NCBI GenBank assembly: GCA_964603455.1
Contig: CAZRVL010000023.1
Span: 1-27,607 of the forward strand
Source of the DNA: Flemingiibacterium sp964603455
GTDB taxonomy: Bacteria > Bacillota > Clostridia > Oscillospirales > CAG-272
Direction: 5' to 3'
Length of the DNA stretch: 27,607 nucleotides
Position 1 is the first letter of the stretch. Each line of letters opens with the position of its first letter. Shown piece by piece: positions 8,152-16,062 of this stretch. A model generated the notes under the pieces. That model was not told where the DNA came from and made no database searches. It saw only the letters and a list, made by a program, of their open reading frames with translations. Both the position numbers and the translations under genes were made by a program.

Positions 8152-8190
8152 AAGTTCGCGTTTGAATAAAGTTTTTATCAACTTTTGAAT

Positions 8191-8219
8191 TTGTTAATAT
8201 TTGTTCGCGAATATATTTA
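8191..8219 (+). promoter_or_regulatory. Probable promoter for the 727-aa lipoprotein gene
   Basis: TTGTTA (8191-8196), a 17-bp spacer and TATTTA (8214-8219) lie after the preceding terminator and about 63 bp before the start codon. Both hexamers are imperfect, so this is a best candidate only. Confidence 0.45.
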
Positions 8220-8281
8220 TGAGGACAGCTTATTGAAGCTGTATGCCTTTGCAAAATTAATGATCAAAAGGAGAAATAAAA

Positions 8282-10465
8282 ATGCGAAAAAGTATAATAT
8301 TTTTGTCGATAGCTGCAATGCTTCTGTTTGTCGGATGCTCCGAAAATAAGGAAGAAACTGTGGATAACAGCGTATATTTCCGAGCCGAACGATTCTATGC
8401 ACCGAGCGGTGTAGTGCTCGGAAGCAATATTGAGCTTTCGGGTGATTCACTGCTTATAAAGTGCTTCACGGAGGAAACATATGAAAACGAATACGGAATC
8501 CTTGACCGTAAACTGCTGACTATTTCGATAAATACAGAAACAGGCGAACAAAATGTATTTTCCGAGACCGAATATCCGTCGAAAGTATTCAATGTCGGAG
8601 ATAGGCAGTATGAAGTCGAAGCGAAAATAGGCGATTCATGCTATGAGTCTGTCGTGATAAATGACTATTCAAATGACAAGCTTATCGAAAGCTATGATGC
8701 GGCGGAGATATTTGATTTCGATATTTCGAAGCTGAAGATAGACCTTGCGGGCGAAGGCGGCTTCAAGCTGCTGACTATCGGTGAGCATAACGGAAGTATG
8801 GTTTTTGTCTCAAATCTTGGAGTTTCATGCGGCGGAAGAATATATTCTTCGAGAGATGAGCTGACCGAAGCGATGTTCAGCGGCGAGAATCTCATTATAA
8901 TTTCGGAAAAAGGCTCGTATAGCTTCGATTTTGAGCTTTTTGAGCCGGTTGAAATGGTGTTCCCGGAAAATTTCGTAAACGATTTCAAATTCACACCGAT
9001 AACCGTTGAAGGCTATGATATTGCGGCAGTTATCTCGAACGGAGTTTACGGCTTTAAATATGATCAGGAGGGACAGCTTGATTATGAGCTGATACTCGAC
9101 TTTGTAGGCTCGGATATTGCAGGAAATTCCATAGGAGATATAGTTTCGGTATCACCGAGCGAATTTTGGCTGGTAGAGTATGATTATTCTGTGGCTTACG
9201 GTGATGAAGATCATATGTCGATCTGGAAGCTTACTGCCATACCGGAAGATGAGTATGTTCCTAAGACCGAGCTTGTTTTGGTATGTCCTGTAACGTCCGA
9301 TCAGCTCATAGAGTCAGCGGTCGTGAAATTCAACCGTGCAAATGATGATTACAGGATAATACTGGATGTCACAAAGAAATCTGAAAATGAGGATCGTGAT
9401 GCATTTCTCACAAGATTGTCTGCCGAGCTCATCAGCGGAAAGCAGGACGCTGTATTGTTGAGCACAGTTTCGGGGCTTGACATATCGAGCTTTGAACGCC
9501 AGGGTATGTTTACCGATCTGTATGGGCTTATGGATAATGCAGGCTTCGATAAGAAGAATCTTTTGGACTGCCAGACCGAATCGTTTGTTATGAGAAACAC
9601 GCGCACCGGAAAGTACTATCTGCCGTACATATCGGTGTATTCACGCATATCAACTTTGGTCAGCGAGAAAAAGGAATTCGATGGTCAGGTGAGCCTGGAA
9701 TATCTTCTTGACATTATAGATTCGGGCAGAATACCTTATTATTCGGTATCTAATACGTTCAGAAAATCTGATATTATATATGATATGCTTTACCACGAGC
9801 TTGACAGCTTCATAAACGATGGTGATCTCAAATTCGAATCAGAGCTTTTCAAGCGGATCGTTGAAAGCTACAGAAATATGGGCGAGCTTTCCGGCGAGCC
9901 TGTCTTTACAAAAAAGAGCTTTTCGACGATCGGAAACTTTAGTGGAATAATATCGTTGAAAAAGGATTTTGAGGACTATAATATCGCAGGCTTTCCGGGA
10001 AATAAGGTAGTGCTTGAGCCGTTTGAATACTTTGGAATATGCGAGAGCTCCGAGCATAAGGATGTCATGTTTGAATTTCTTATGACTCTGCTCGATGATA
10101 AAACACAGTGCTCGATGGAAATCAGCAGATTCCCCTCGATAACCGCTACGAGCCTTGAAAGCGTTATTGATGATATGGACGAATATTATGCCTTTTCGGG
10201 ACGGATTATGAGCTCTATGGATGAGCCGTTTACAAAGGAAAATTCGGATATTTGGCGGTACGGCGATGTTCTGTATTTTACGCTCGATGATGAAATGGAG
10301 CGTGAGATATATGACCTGATAAACGGTGCGAGAGCCGAGGAAAATATTAAAGACGACATAATCGAGATCATATATGAAGAGGTATCGAATCAGGATCACG
10401 GTGTCGATGATGTCTGCAAATACGTTCAGGACAGAGTGTCCACGTTCTGGAACGAACGAAATTAA
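8282..10465 (+). CDS. Two-domain lipoprotein with C-terminal solute-binding-like domain
   Basis: The protein has 727 aa. The signal peptide ends in the good lipobox LFVGC, with Cys19 lipidated. Residues about 30-340 form a beta-rich region with repeated strand patterns (GDSLLIKCFTEE, LLTISINTETGEQ, GYDIAAVISNGVYGFKYDQEGQL), suggestive of a beta-propeller sensor. From about 350, ELVLVCPVTSDQLIESAVVKFNRAN...YRIILDV opens a family-1 solute-binding-like domain, with SAELISGKQDAVLLS, GMFTDLYGLMDNAG, IAGFPGNKVVLEPFEYFGI and a closing VQDRVSTFWNE helix. It is longer than ordinary binding proteins (about 450 aa). AAGGAG precedes the ATG at good spacing. No ABC permease is nearby. It is co-transcribed with a Nif3-family gene 14 bases downstream. 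The ligand is unknown. Confidence 0.8.
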   Translation: MRKSIIFLSIAAMLLFVGCSENKEETVDNSVYFRAERFYAPSGVVLGSNIELSGDSLLIKCFTEETYENEYGILDRKLLTISINTETGEQNVFSETEYPSKVFNVGDRQYEVEAKIGDSCYESVVINDYSNDKLIESYDAAEIFDFDISKLKIDLAGEGGFKLLTIGEHNGSMVFVSNLGVSCGGRIYSSRDELTEAMFSGENLIIISEKGSYSFDFELFEPVEMVFPENFVNDFKFTPITVEGYDIAAVISNGVYGFKYDQEGQLDYELILDFVGSDIAGNSIGDIVSVSPSEFWLVEYDYSVAYGDEDHMSIWKLTAIPEDEYVPKTELVLVCPVTSDQLIESAVVKFNRANDDYRIILDVTKKSENEDRDAFLTRLSAELISGKQDAVLLSTVSGLDISSFERQGMFTDLYGLMDNAGFDKKNLLDCQTESFVMRNTRTGKYYLPYISVYSRISTLVSEKKEFDGQVSLEYLLDIIDSGRIPYYSVSNTFRKSDIIYDMLYHELDSFINDGDLKFESELFKRIVESYRNMGELSGEPVFTKKSFSTIGNFSGIISLKKDFEDYNIAGFPGNKVVLEPFEYFGICESSEHKDVMFEFLMTLLDDKTQCSMEISRFPSITATSLESVIDDMDEYYAFSGRIMSSMDEPFTKENSDIWRYGDVLYFTLDDEMEREIYDLINGARAEENIKDDIIEIIYEEVSNQDHGVDDVCKYVQDRVSTFWNERN

Positions 10466-10479
10466 AAGGAGTTTAAAAA

Positions 10480-11274
10480 ATGAAAGCGATAGATATAATC
10501 AACGAGCTTTTTTCGGTGTCTGATAAGGTAGGTGAAAACACCTGCGATACGATAAAATCCGGCTCAGGCGATGCAGATGTAACTAAGGTAGCGGTGTCGA
10601 TGTTCGCGACTCCCGATGTCGTTAGAGCGGCACACGAATGGGGTGCAGAGCTTCTGATAGTTCATGAGCCTACATATTTCAACCATATGGATAACCATTC
10701 GGATGAAAGCTTCGAGGTAGAAAAGCGCAGATATATAGAATCTACTGGAATAACGATCTGCCGCTATCACGACTATCCGCACAATGCCGCGCATGATATT
10801 ATCTGCGAAGGCGAGATCAAGTACATGGAGCTTCCGGGAAAGGTGGAGTTTCCGGGAAAATTCGATCTTGTGCGCGTAAAGCTCGACCGACCGATGACTC
10901 CGCGTGAGATCGCAAGGCATATCGAATCTAAGGTCGGCATAAAGCATATACGGATTGCCGGTGCTGCCGATGTACCGATGACTAAGGTATCGGGAATGTT
11001 CGGAACTCCGGGTGGTGTAGATGCAGAGCTTCGCTCGGACGAATGCGAGGTCGTGCTGACAGGCGAGATGTGTGAATGGGCATTCGCTCAGTGGGCATAT
11101 GAAGCAGCTCAGATGGGCTTTAAAAAGGCGATGCTTGTGCTCGGTCACACAGGCTCGGAGCGGGATGGTATGCGTCTTGTCGCCGAAAGACTTCAAAACA
11201 CATATCCCGAGCTGTCGGTGAGATATTTTGAATGCGGTGAAGTTTATACATACACCGATTCGGATAATGATTAA
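10480..11274 (+). CDS. Nif3/YqfO-like dinuclear metal-centre protein
   Basis: The protein has 264 aa, the length of a compact Nif3 protein without an inserted domain. Metal-ligand motifs of the family are recognisable: H62-E-P (usual HHP), YHDYPHN (about 94-100) at the place of the second His/Asp set, and GHTGSERDGM near the C-terminus for the usual GHxxSE. Nif3 proteins form toroidal hexamers with a two-metal site; some are annotated as GTP cyclohydrolase I type 2, but the physiological role is unsettled. Substitutions in the first motif (HEP for HHP) mark it as a divergent subfamily. AAGGAG (10466-10471) precedes the ATG and the gap to the upstream lipoprotein gene is 14 bases, so they form an operon. 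Confidence 0.85.
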   Translation: MKAIDIINELFSVSDKVGENTCDTIKSGSGDADVTKVAVSMFATPDVVRAAHEWGAELLIVHEPTYFNHMDNHSDESFEVEKRRYIESTGITICRYHDYPHNAAHDIICEGEIKYMELPGKVEFPGKFDLVRVKLDRPMTPREIARHIESKVGIKHIRIAGAADVPMTKVSGMFGTPGGVDAELRSDECEVVLTGEMCEWAFAQWAYEAAQMGFKKAMLVLGHTGSERDGMRLVAERLQNTYPELSVRYFECGEVYTYTDSDND

Positions 11275-11301
11275 TTTTTTGTAAACAATGGCTCAAAGCT
11301 A

Positions 11302-11330
11302 TTGCAAATATTGTCAATATACGATATAAT
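11302..11330 (+). promoter_or_regulatory. Strong promoter before the CBS membrane protein leader
   Basis: TTGCAA (11302-11307), a 17-bp spacer and a perfect TATAAT (11325-11330). Transcription should start near 11337, leaving a leader of roughly 195 nt before the ATG at 11532. Confidence 0.8.
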
Positions 11331-11336
11331 AATACC

Positions 11337-11510
11337 AATACTTAAGCTCGTGCTGAGTAAATAAATACAAAGTGAGTGTGATCTTCTTTTATGGGCGAAG
11401 GCTCTATACCTGCCCGATGTAAGAGGCGGCGTTCGGAGAAAACAACCTCCGATGCAGTGCCCCCCTGATATGTTCCTCAAGCTTCATTTCCATTAAAAAA
11501 CATTTAAATT
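11337..11510 (+). ncRNA. Structured 5' leader, candidate riboswitch or small RNA of unknown class
   Basis: The region between a strong promoter and the CBS-protein ribosome site has no ORF but can fold. A closing stem joins 11344-11348 and 11354-11357 with 11476-11484 (9 bp with a 5-nt bulge). Inside it are a hairpin 11393-11396/11412-11415 and a clean 6-bp hairpin 11433-11438/11447-11452 with an 8-nt A-rich loop, extended by three pairs past a bulge. A multi-stem fold closed by a basal helix resembles a riboswitch aptamer or processed small RNA. The GGGCG of the first hairpin could alternatively pair with TGCCC at 11458-11462. I do not recognise a known class; the M-box core motifs are absent. 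No strong terminator is visible. Confidence 0.4.
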
Positions 11511-11531
11511 TCGGAGGAATAAATACATATC

Positions 11532-12806
11532 ATGAACGATGGCAGTACCATCCAGCTGGTCGTTATAGTTTTTCTTGTAATGATGTCAGCAGTATTTTCG
11601 GCAACAGAAACATCTTTTTTAACCTTTAACCGCGTCAGAATGAAAAATCTTGCGGCAGACGGTGACAAGCGCGCTGCGCTCGTCATGAAGCTCGCAGACG
11701 AATATGATGCTATGCTTTCGACTATCCTTATCGGAAACAACATCGTGAATATTGCGATGTCTTCAATAGCTACTGTCCTCTTTATAGACTGGTTTCCGAA
11801 AAACGGAGCGGCTATTTCGACGATAGTATCCACGATAGTAGTTCTCATTTTCGGAGAAATTTCTCCGAAATCAATAGCAAAGGAATCTCCCGACAGCTTT
11901 GTCAAGTTCATTGCGCCGTTTATCCAGGGCATAAAGATACTCTTCACTCCGGTGAACTATCTCTTTGGTCTTTGGAAAAAGCTGCTTGCAAAGATCTTCA
12001 AGTTTAGTGGCGATCAGGCTATGACCGGCGAAGAGCTAATAACTATCGTAGACGAAGCCGAGCATGACGGCGGTATCGGAGAGCAGGAGGGCGAACTTAT
12101 CCGTTCGGCGATAGAATTTGATGACGTTGAGGCAGCGGATATACTTACTCCGCGTGTCGATATTGTCGCAGTTCCCGAATCGGCTTCATTCGAAGAGATA
12201 GCTGAAGTTTTCCACGAGTCAGGATATTCGAGACTTCCGGTATACCGCGATACGATAGACAATATAATCGGTGTTATCCACGAAAAGGATTTCTATCATA
12301 TGTGTCATCATAACGGTCAGCCGATCTCGGCAGTTCTCGGAAAGGCTCTCAATGTTCCGTGTCATATAAAAATATCGAAGCTCCTGACCTCTTTCCAGTG
12401 CGAAAAGGCACATATGGCGGTCATACTTGACGATTACGGCGGAACTATGGGTATAGCTACGCTTGAGGATGTGCTTGAAGAGCTTGTAGGAGAGATATGG
12501 GACGAACATGATGAAGTCGTTGAGCTTATAACTCCCGAGCCTGACGGAAGCGTCATAGTCGCGGGAAATGCAAATCCCGATGATCTTTTCAGCTTTTTCG
12601 ATATAGACCCGGATGACGATGAACTCCCTCAGACGGTGAACGGTTGGGTAACGAGAGTTTGTGGAGAGCTTCCCGAGGAAGGTGACTTCTTTGAGGCGGA
12701 AGGTCTTCATGTTACGGTGCTGAAAACCGATGGAAAGCTCGTCGAATCTGTACGTGTTGAGCGTATAGAGGAAGAGATCGACGAGGATGATGAAGAAAAA
12801 TCATAA
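11532..12806 (+). CDS. CNNM/CorC-type membrane protein with CBS pair (hemolysin C family)
   Basis: The protein has 424 aa. The N-terminal CNNM (DUF21) domain spans about 1-190 with hydrophobic helices at about 8-30, 64-88, 94-112 and 125-147 and the conserved GEISPKSIAKE loop (109-117). A CBS pair (about 205-325) includes LTPRVDIVAVPE, GYSRLPVYRDTIDNIIGVIHEKD and MAVILDDYGGTMGIATLEDVLEELVGEI. The CorC/HlyC domain (about 335-415) closes the protein, with ELPQTVNGWVTR. Proteins of this family act in magnesium/cobalt efflux or homeostasis; the old hemolysin label is misleading. The ATG at 11532 has GGAGGA upstream with a rather long spacing (about 13 nt). A long structured leader precedes it, suggesting RNA-level control, for which a metal ion would be a natural guess. 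Confidence 0.92.
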   Translation: MNDGSTIQLVVIVFLVMMSAVFSATETSFLTFNRVRMKNLAADGDKRAALVMKLADEYDAMLSTILIGNNIVNIAMSSIATVLFIDWFPKNGAAISTIVSTIVVLIFGEISPKSIAKESPDSFVKFIAPFIQGIKILFTPVNYLFGLWKKLLAKIFKFSGDQAMTGEELITIVDEAEHDGGIGEQEGELIRSAIEFDDVEAADILTPRVDIVAVPESASFEEIAEVFHESGYSRLPVYRDTIDNIIGVIHEKDFYHMCHHNGQPISAVLGKALNVPCHIKISKLLTSFQCEKAHMAVILDDYGGTMGIATLEDVLEELVGEIWDEHDEVVELITPEPDGSVIVAGNANPDDLFSFFDIDPDDDELPQTVNGWVTRVCGELPEEGDFFEAEGLHVTVLKTDGKLVESVRVERIEEEIDEDDEEKS

Positions 12807-12811
12807 ATTTT

Positions 12812-12833
12812 AAGGCGGCCGCAAGGTCGCCTT
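12812..12833 (+). terminator. Hairpin with GCAA tetraloop after the CBS protein gene
   Basis: A 9-bp GC-rich stem (12812-12820 with 12825-12833, one G-T wobble) is closed by a GCAA tetraloop. The downstream T tract is poor (attggttg), so it may be a weak terminator or an mRNA 3' stabiliser allowing read-through into the esterase gene. Confidence 0.55.
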
Positions 12834-12891
12834 ATTGGTTGAAAGGAAACTTTTTTTGCTGTGCTTTCACGGCGGATATTACGGTGGCAAA

Positions 12892-13878
12892 ATGAGAAAA
12901 ATATATAAATTAAACGAGGCAGATATAAAAATGAACGGAAGACACCGCTTTACCGAATCGGGCGCACTTGAAATAAACTGGAGTGCGAGCGGCTTTGAGA
13001 TGAATTTTAAAGCCGAGAGGGTGAATGTACTGTTCGTTCCGGATTATGTCGATGATCAGGTGTGCTATATCGGTGTTTATCTCGATGGCAGGATGATACA
13101 GAAATTTCCGATAGTATCTGGTGCAGAAACTATCATGGTCGAAAATATTTCGAGCGGTGAGCATCATCTTAAGCTCGTTAAGCTGAGCGAGGGGAACAGG
13201 ATCCTTAAGATCGAATCTATCGAGCTTGTAGGTGATGATGCTGAACTGCTTTCGAAGCCCGAATATTCGACTCGCTTTGAATTTTTAGGCGATTCCATAA
13301 CCTGCGGATTCGGTGATATTGCCGAGCAGGATATGCCTGTATTTCTCACACGCGATGAGGATGTTACAAAGACCTACGCATATCTTACGGCTGAGCATTT
13401 CAATGCGGAGCTTCGTATCGAAGCATATTCGGGTCAGGGAATAGTTAGAAACTGCAACGGAATAGTCGATTACCCGATACCGCATTTATTTTCGCATGAG
13501 CTGAGACGTGTCGATGAAGCACACGATTTTGACAGCTGGACTCCCGATGTGGTGGTTATAAACGCGGGAACAAACGACTGCGGCGGAAGAGTCACTGACG
13601 ATGAGTTTCATGACGGAGCTAAGGCTTTCCTCTGTCATATCCGCGAGGTCTATCCCAAGGCTCAGATAGTTTGGATATACGGAATGATGGGGCTTCGCTA
13701 TGAAAAGGTCATAGCTTCGGTAGTTGAAGAACTCTGTGACAGTAATATCCATTTTCTTCCGGTCGAGCCGATCTCACGCGAAATGAATGAGGTCGGTGCT
13801 GTCGGTCATCCCAACGAAAAGGGTCAAAAACGCGCAGCTCAGGCACTTATTTCAAAGATTTCCGAGCTTATTGACTGA
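12892..13878 (+). CDS. CE2-like SGNH/GDSL carbohydrate esterase, cytoplasmic
   Basis: The protein has 328 aa from the ATG at 12892, with GGTGG just upstream. An alternative in-frame TTG at 12856 has AAAGGA 8-9 nt before it and would add 12 residues. Residues 1-120 form a beta-sandwich (ALEINWSASGFEMNFKAERV, YIGVYLDGR, GEHHLKLVKLSEG), as in carbohydrate esterase family 2. The SGNH domain follows: GDSITCGFG with Ser135, GTND with Asn228, and GHPN with His306. The residue three before His306 is Ala, not the usual Asp, so it appears to use a Ser-His pair, as reported for CE2 enzymes. CE2 enzymes remove acetyl groups from plant polysaccharides. No signal peptide is visible, so it would act on imported, acetylated oligosaccharides. 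No terminator is seen downstream. Confidence 0.85.
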   Translation: MRKIYKLNEADIKMNGRHRFTESGALEINWSASGFEMNFKAERVNVLFVPDYVDDQVCYIGVYLDGRMIQKFPIVSGAETIMVENISSGEHHLKLVKLSEGNRILKIESIELVGDDAELLSKPEYSTRFEFLGDSITCGFGDIAEQDMPVFLTRDEDVTKTYAYLTAEHFNAELRIEAYSGQGIVRNCNGIVDYPIPHLFSHELRRVDEAHDFDSWTPDVVVINAGTNDCGGRVTDDEFHDGAKAFLCHIREVYPKAQIVWIYGMMGLRYEKVIASVVEELCDSNIHFLPVEPISREMNEVGAVGHPNEKGQKRAAQALISKISELID

Positions 13879-13962
13879 AAAACTCTATAATTTACAAAAA
13901 GTTCAATCCGAGTTAAGGCTGGAAATAAATGTTGGGAGTACAATATTATATAGGATTTTTAA

Positions 13963-13970
13963 GCGGAGGA
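13963..13970 (+). promoter_or_regulatory. Ribosome binding site fixing a TTG start
   Basis: GCGGAGGA lies 7 nt before the TTG at 13978. The encoded MFGYVKP beginning is the expected start of the DUF5685 family, so the TTG rather than a later ATG is used. Confidence 0.8.
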
Positions 13971-13977
13971 CATTTCA

Positions 13978-14871
13978 TTGTTCGGGTATGTAAAGCCGAT
14001 CGTGGCAGAGTTGAAGGTCAAGGAATATGAGATATATAAAAGCATATACTGCGGACTCTGTGTAGCTCTCGGAAAAAATACGAGCTGTATTTCGAGACTT
14101 ACCCTAAGCTATGATTTTGTTTTTCTCGCGCTCGTCAGAATGGCACTCGCAAAGGAGTGCGGAAATATCGAAAAGCATAGATGTATCGCCCATCCTACAA
14201 AAAAAAGATCGGTGGTCGTAAATTCAAGTCAGCTCGAATATTGTGCGAGAGTCAGTGCGCTTTTGACCTATTGGAAGCTGCGTGATGACATTGACGATGA
14301 GAAGGGGACAAAACGTCTTCGCGCATATGTGTTGCTTCCGGCTGCAAGCTCAATGAGAAAAAGAGCACTTTCGAAGGGCGGACTTGAAACACTTGATGAC
14401 ATGATAGGCGAAAAATTGAGATCGCTTTCAAAGCTGGAGACCGATAAAATATATTCGCCGGATGCCGCGGCTGAGATATTCGGTGAGATCATGGCTGAGA
14501 CATTTTCCTTTGGCTTGGAGCCGCCGAATTCCCGTATCGCTTTCGAGATCGGCAGACACATCGGACGGTTTGTATACATATCCGACGCGGCTGATGACCT
14601 TAATGAGGATCTCGAAAACGAACGCTACAATCCGTTTCGCATAGCGGGAGAGAGCGATGATAAGGTGCTCGAAGGCTTTGAGCTGCGAAAGGAAGCACTC
14701 AGGACGTCGCTTTTGATGGAGCTTTCGGCTGTCGAGCGTGCGGTCGATATTATCAGTGAGGAAAGGGTTTTCGAGCTTCTTTCGATAATTCGAAATATAA
14801 TATATCTCGGACTTCCGGATAAGGTTGACAGCCTGCTCGGTAGTTCGAAGGACAATGTGGAGAACTTATAA
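13978..14871 (+). CDS. DUF5685 family protein, all-helical with two Asp-rich motifs
   Basis: The protein has 297 aa and starts at TTG 13978. The N-terminus reads MFGYVKP...LKVKEYEIYKSIYCGLC, typical of DUF5685, with C25-x-x-C28. C69 and H72 (RCIAH) follow and could complete a metal site. The rest is predicted helical. Two acidic motifs stand out: D103-D104-I-D106-D107-E108 and D203-A-A-D206-D207-L-N-E-D211, the latter after IGRHIGRFVYI and before ENERYNPF. This spacing and context resemble the paired Asp-rich motifs of class I isoprenoid (squalene/phytoene-type) synthases; that relation is my inference. The gene heads an operon with a J-domain protein (2-nt gap) and a membrane protein. I could not find a convincing promoter in 13879-13962. 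Confidence 0.85.
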   Translation: MFGYVKPIVAELKVKEYEIYKSIYCGLCVALGKNTSCISRLTLSYDFVFLALVRMALAKECGNIEKHRCIAHPTKKRSVVVNSSQLEYCARVSALLTYWKLRDDIDDEKGTKRLRAYVLLPAASSMRKRALSKGGLETLDDMIGEKLRSLSKLETDKIYSPDAAAEIFGEIMAETFSFGLEPPNSRIAFEIGRHIGRFVYISDAADDLNEDLENERYNPFRIAGESDDKVLEGFELRKEALRTSLLMELSAVERAVDIISEERVFELLSIIRNIIYLGLPDKVDSLLGSSKDNVENL

Positions 14872-14873
14872 AT

Positions 14874-15476
14874 ATGAACGACCCATACAAAGTATTAGGC
14901 GTGTCTCGTGATGCGACCGATGATGAGATAAAAAAAGCATACCGTGATCTTGCGCGAAAGTATCATCCGGACAATTATGTCAACAATCCGTTGGCTGATC
15001 TTGTCGAGGAAAAGATGAAGGAGATAAACGAAGCATACGATACCATTCAAAAGGAGCGTGCTTCGGGGCATACTTCGTCTGACGGCTCTTCGTATTCTTC
15101 GAGCGCATACAGTGATTATTCGAAGGTGCGCGAGCTTATAAACGAGCACAGATATTCCGAAGCCGAGCTGATACTTGACGCAGTAGCGCAGAACAACCGC
15201 GGTGCAGAATGGAATTTCTTGAAGGGTTGTGTTTTGATACAGCGTGGATGGTATTATGATGCGCAGAAATATCTTGAGACTGCGTGCTATCTTGACCCGG
15301 CGAACGATGAATACCGAAATACTCTGAATCGAATAAAGCAGAGTACTGCCGGATACGGTCAAAGCTATCGAAGGACTCAGAATATAGGTCATTCGCCCTG
15401 TGATCTGTGTACAGGACTTATCTGTGCCGACTGCATATGCGAATGCTGCGGCGGCGATCTCATATCCTGCTGTTAG
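14874..15476 (+). CDS. J-domain protein with TPR-like repeat and Cys-rich tail
   Basis: The protein has 200 aa. The J domain spans about 3-65, with YKVLGVSRDATDDEIKKAYR and the HPD motif at 31-33, which stimulates Hsp70 (DnaK) ATPase activity. A Ser/Gly/Tyr linker (66-85) is followed by a helical TPR-like pair (about 85-155: YSEAELILDAVAQNN, WYYDAQKYLETACYLDPAN). The last 25 residues hold nine cysteines (CDLCTGLICADCICECC...CC). Neither the G/F region nor the zinc repeats of true DnaJ are present, so it is a specialised co-chaperone. It starts 2 bases after the DUF5685 stop. The Cys-rich end could bind metal or be acylated, recalling eukaryotic cysteine-string proteins by analogy only. Confidence 0.88.
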   Translation: MNDPYKVLGVSRDATDDEIKKAYRDLARKYHPDNYVNNPLADLVEEKMKEINEAYDTIQKERASGHTSSDGSSYSSSAYSDYSKVRELINEHRYSEAELILDAVAQNNRGAEWNFLKGCVLIQRGWYYDAQKYLETACYLDPANDEYRNTLNRIKQSTAGYGQSYRRTQNIGHSPCDLCTGLICADCICECCGGDLISCC

Positions 15477-15488
15477 GATGGTGCGGTC

Positions 15489-16013
15489 ATGAAAAATACG
15501 AAAAAAATAACTCTTGCGGCGATATTGTCGGCTCTGGGAGTAATAGTTTTGCTACTCGGCTCGATATTTACCATGCTTGATCTTACGATGGTCGCGATAG
15601 CCTCCTTACTTGTCGTTATGGCAGTCATAGAGCTTGGCGGATGCTATCCGTATCTTATATGGCTCGTGACGGGAATATTGTCGATGCTGCTCTTGCCGTC
15701 AAAATTTTCGGCGATACTTTATATCGTTTTCGGAGGAATATATCCGATACTTAAAGCTATGTTCGAGCGGCTACATTTTGTTGTCGCATGGATATTGAAG
15801 CTGTCGTATTTCAATACGATGCTCACGCTTTTGATATTCCTTTGCAATTATGTTTTCAAGCTGTCGGATACCGATCTCGGATATAATTTCATAGTCTATA
15901 TCCTTTGCAACGGTGTTTTCGTGCTGTACGACATTGCCGCCTCCGAAATGATAGTTCTATATATGATCAAGCTGAGAAAAATGCTTGGACTGAAAAATTA
16001 TTTTAAAAACTAA
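15489..16013 (+). CDS. Polytopic membrane protein, ECF S-component-like
   Basis: The protein has 174 aa and is almost entirely hydrophobic, with about five membrane helices (approximately 8-27, 30-48, 54-85, 97-122, 130-163). The opening KKITLAAILSALGVIVLLLGSIF has the look of ECF-transporter S components and related DUF2232/YybS proteins. No ligand residues can be named. It is the third gene of the DUF5685/J-domain unit, with GGATGG as ribosome site and a 12-nt gap from the preceding stop. The operon ends in a strong terminator. It may be the membrane anchor or transporter on which the two soluble partners act; that link is from context only. Confidence 0.75.
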   Translation: MKNTKKITLAAILSALGVIVLLLGSIFTMLDLTMVAIASLLVVMAVIELGGCYPYLIWLVTGILSMLLLPSKFSAILYIVFGGIYPILKAMFERLHFVVAWILKLSYFNTMLTLLIFLCNYVFKLSDTDLGYNFIVYILCNGVFVLYDIAASEMIVLYMIKLRKMLGLKNYFKN

Positions 16014-16051
16014 AAACCAGCATCCGTGCCATAGGTTCGGATGCTGGTTTT
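16012..16051. terminator. Bidirectional terminator between convergent operons
   Basis: A perfect 13-bp stem (16014-16026 with 16038-16050) has an 11-nt loop, five A before and several T after. It serves the DUF5685 operon on the plus strand and the binding-protein gene on the minus strand. Confidence 0.92.
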
Positions 16052-16062
16052 ATATATTATCG

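Noticed and set aside
10483..10496. Catabolite-responsive-element-like sequence at the start of the Nif3 gene
   Set aside because: It matches only the left half of the consensus and lies within coding sequence.
10564..11196. 210-codon minus-strand frame
   Set aside because: Antisense to the Nif3-like gene, with no domain and no plausible ribosome site.
11460..11465. C6 run as a further contingency tract
   Set aside because: Only six bases, in the untranslated leader, with no obvious effect of length change.
11337..11510. Magnesium (M-box) riboswitch upstream of the CBS transporter gene
   Set aside because: GGCTCTATACC...TGCCC superficially resembles part of the M-box, but the conserved GACGCCAATGGGT-type core is absent.
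11337..11510. 6S RNA
   Set aside because: The length is near the lower range, but the arms on either side of the terminal hairpin are very unequal and no central-bubble architecture is evident. Not excluded; a covariance search would decide.
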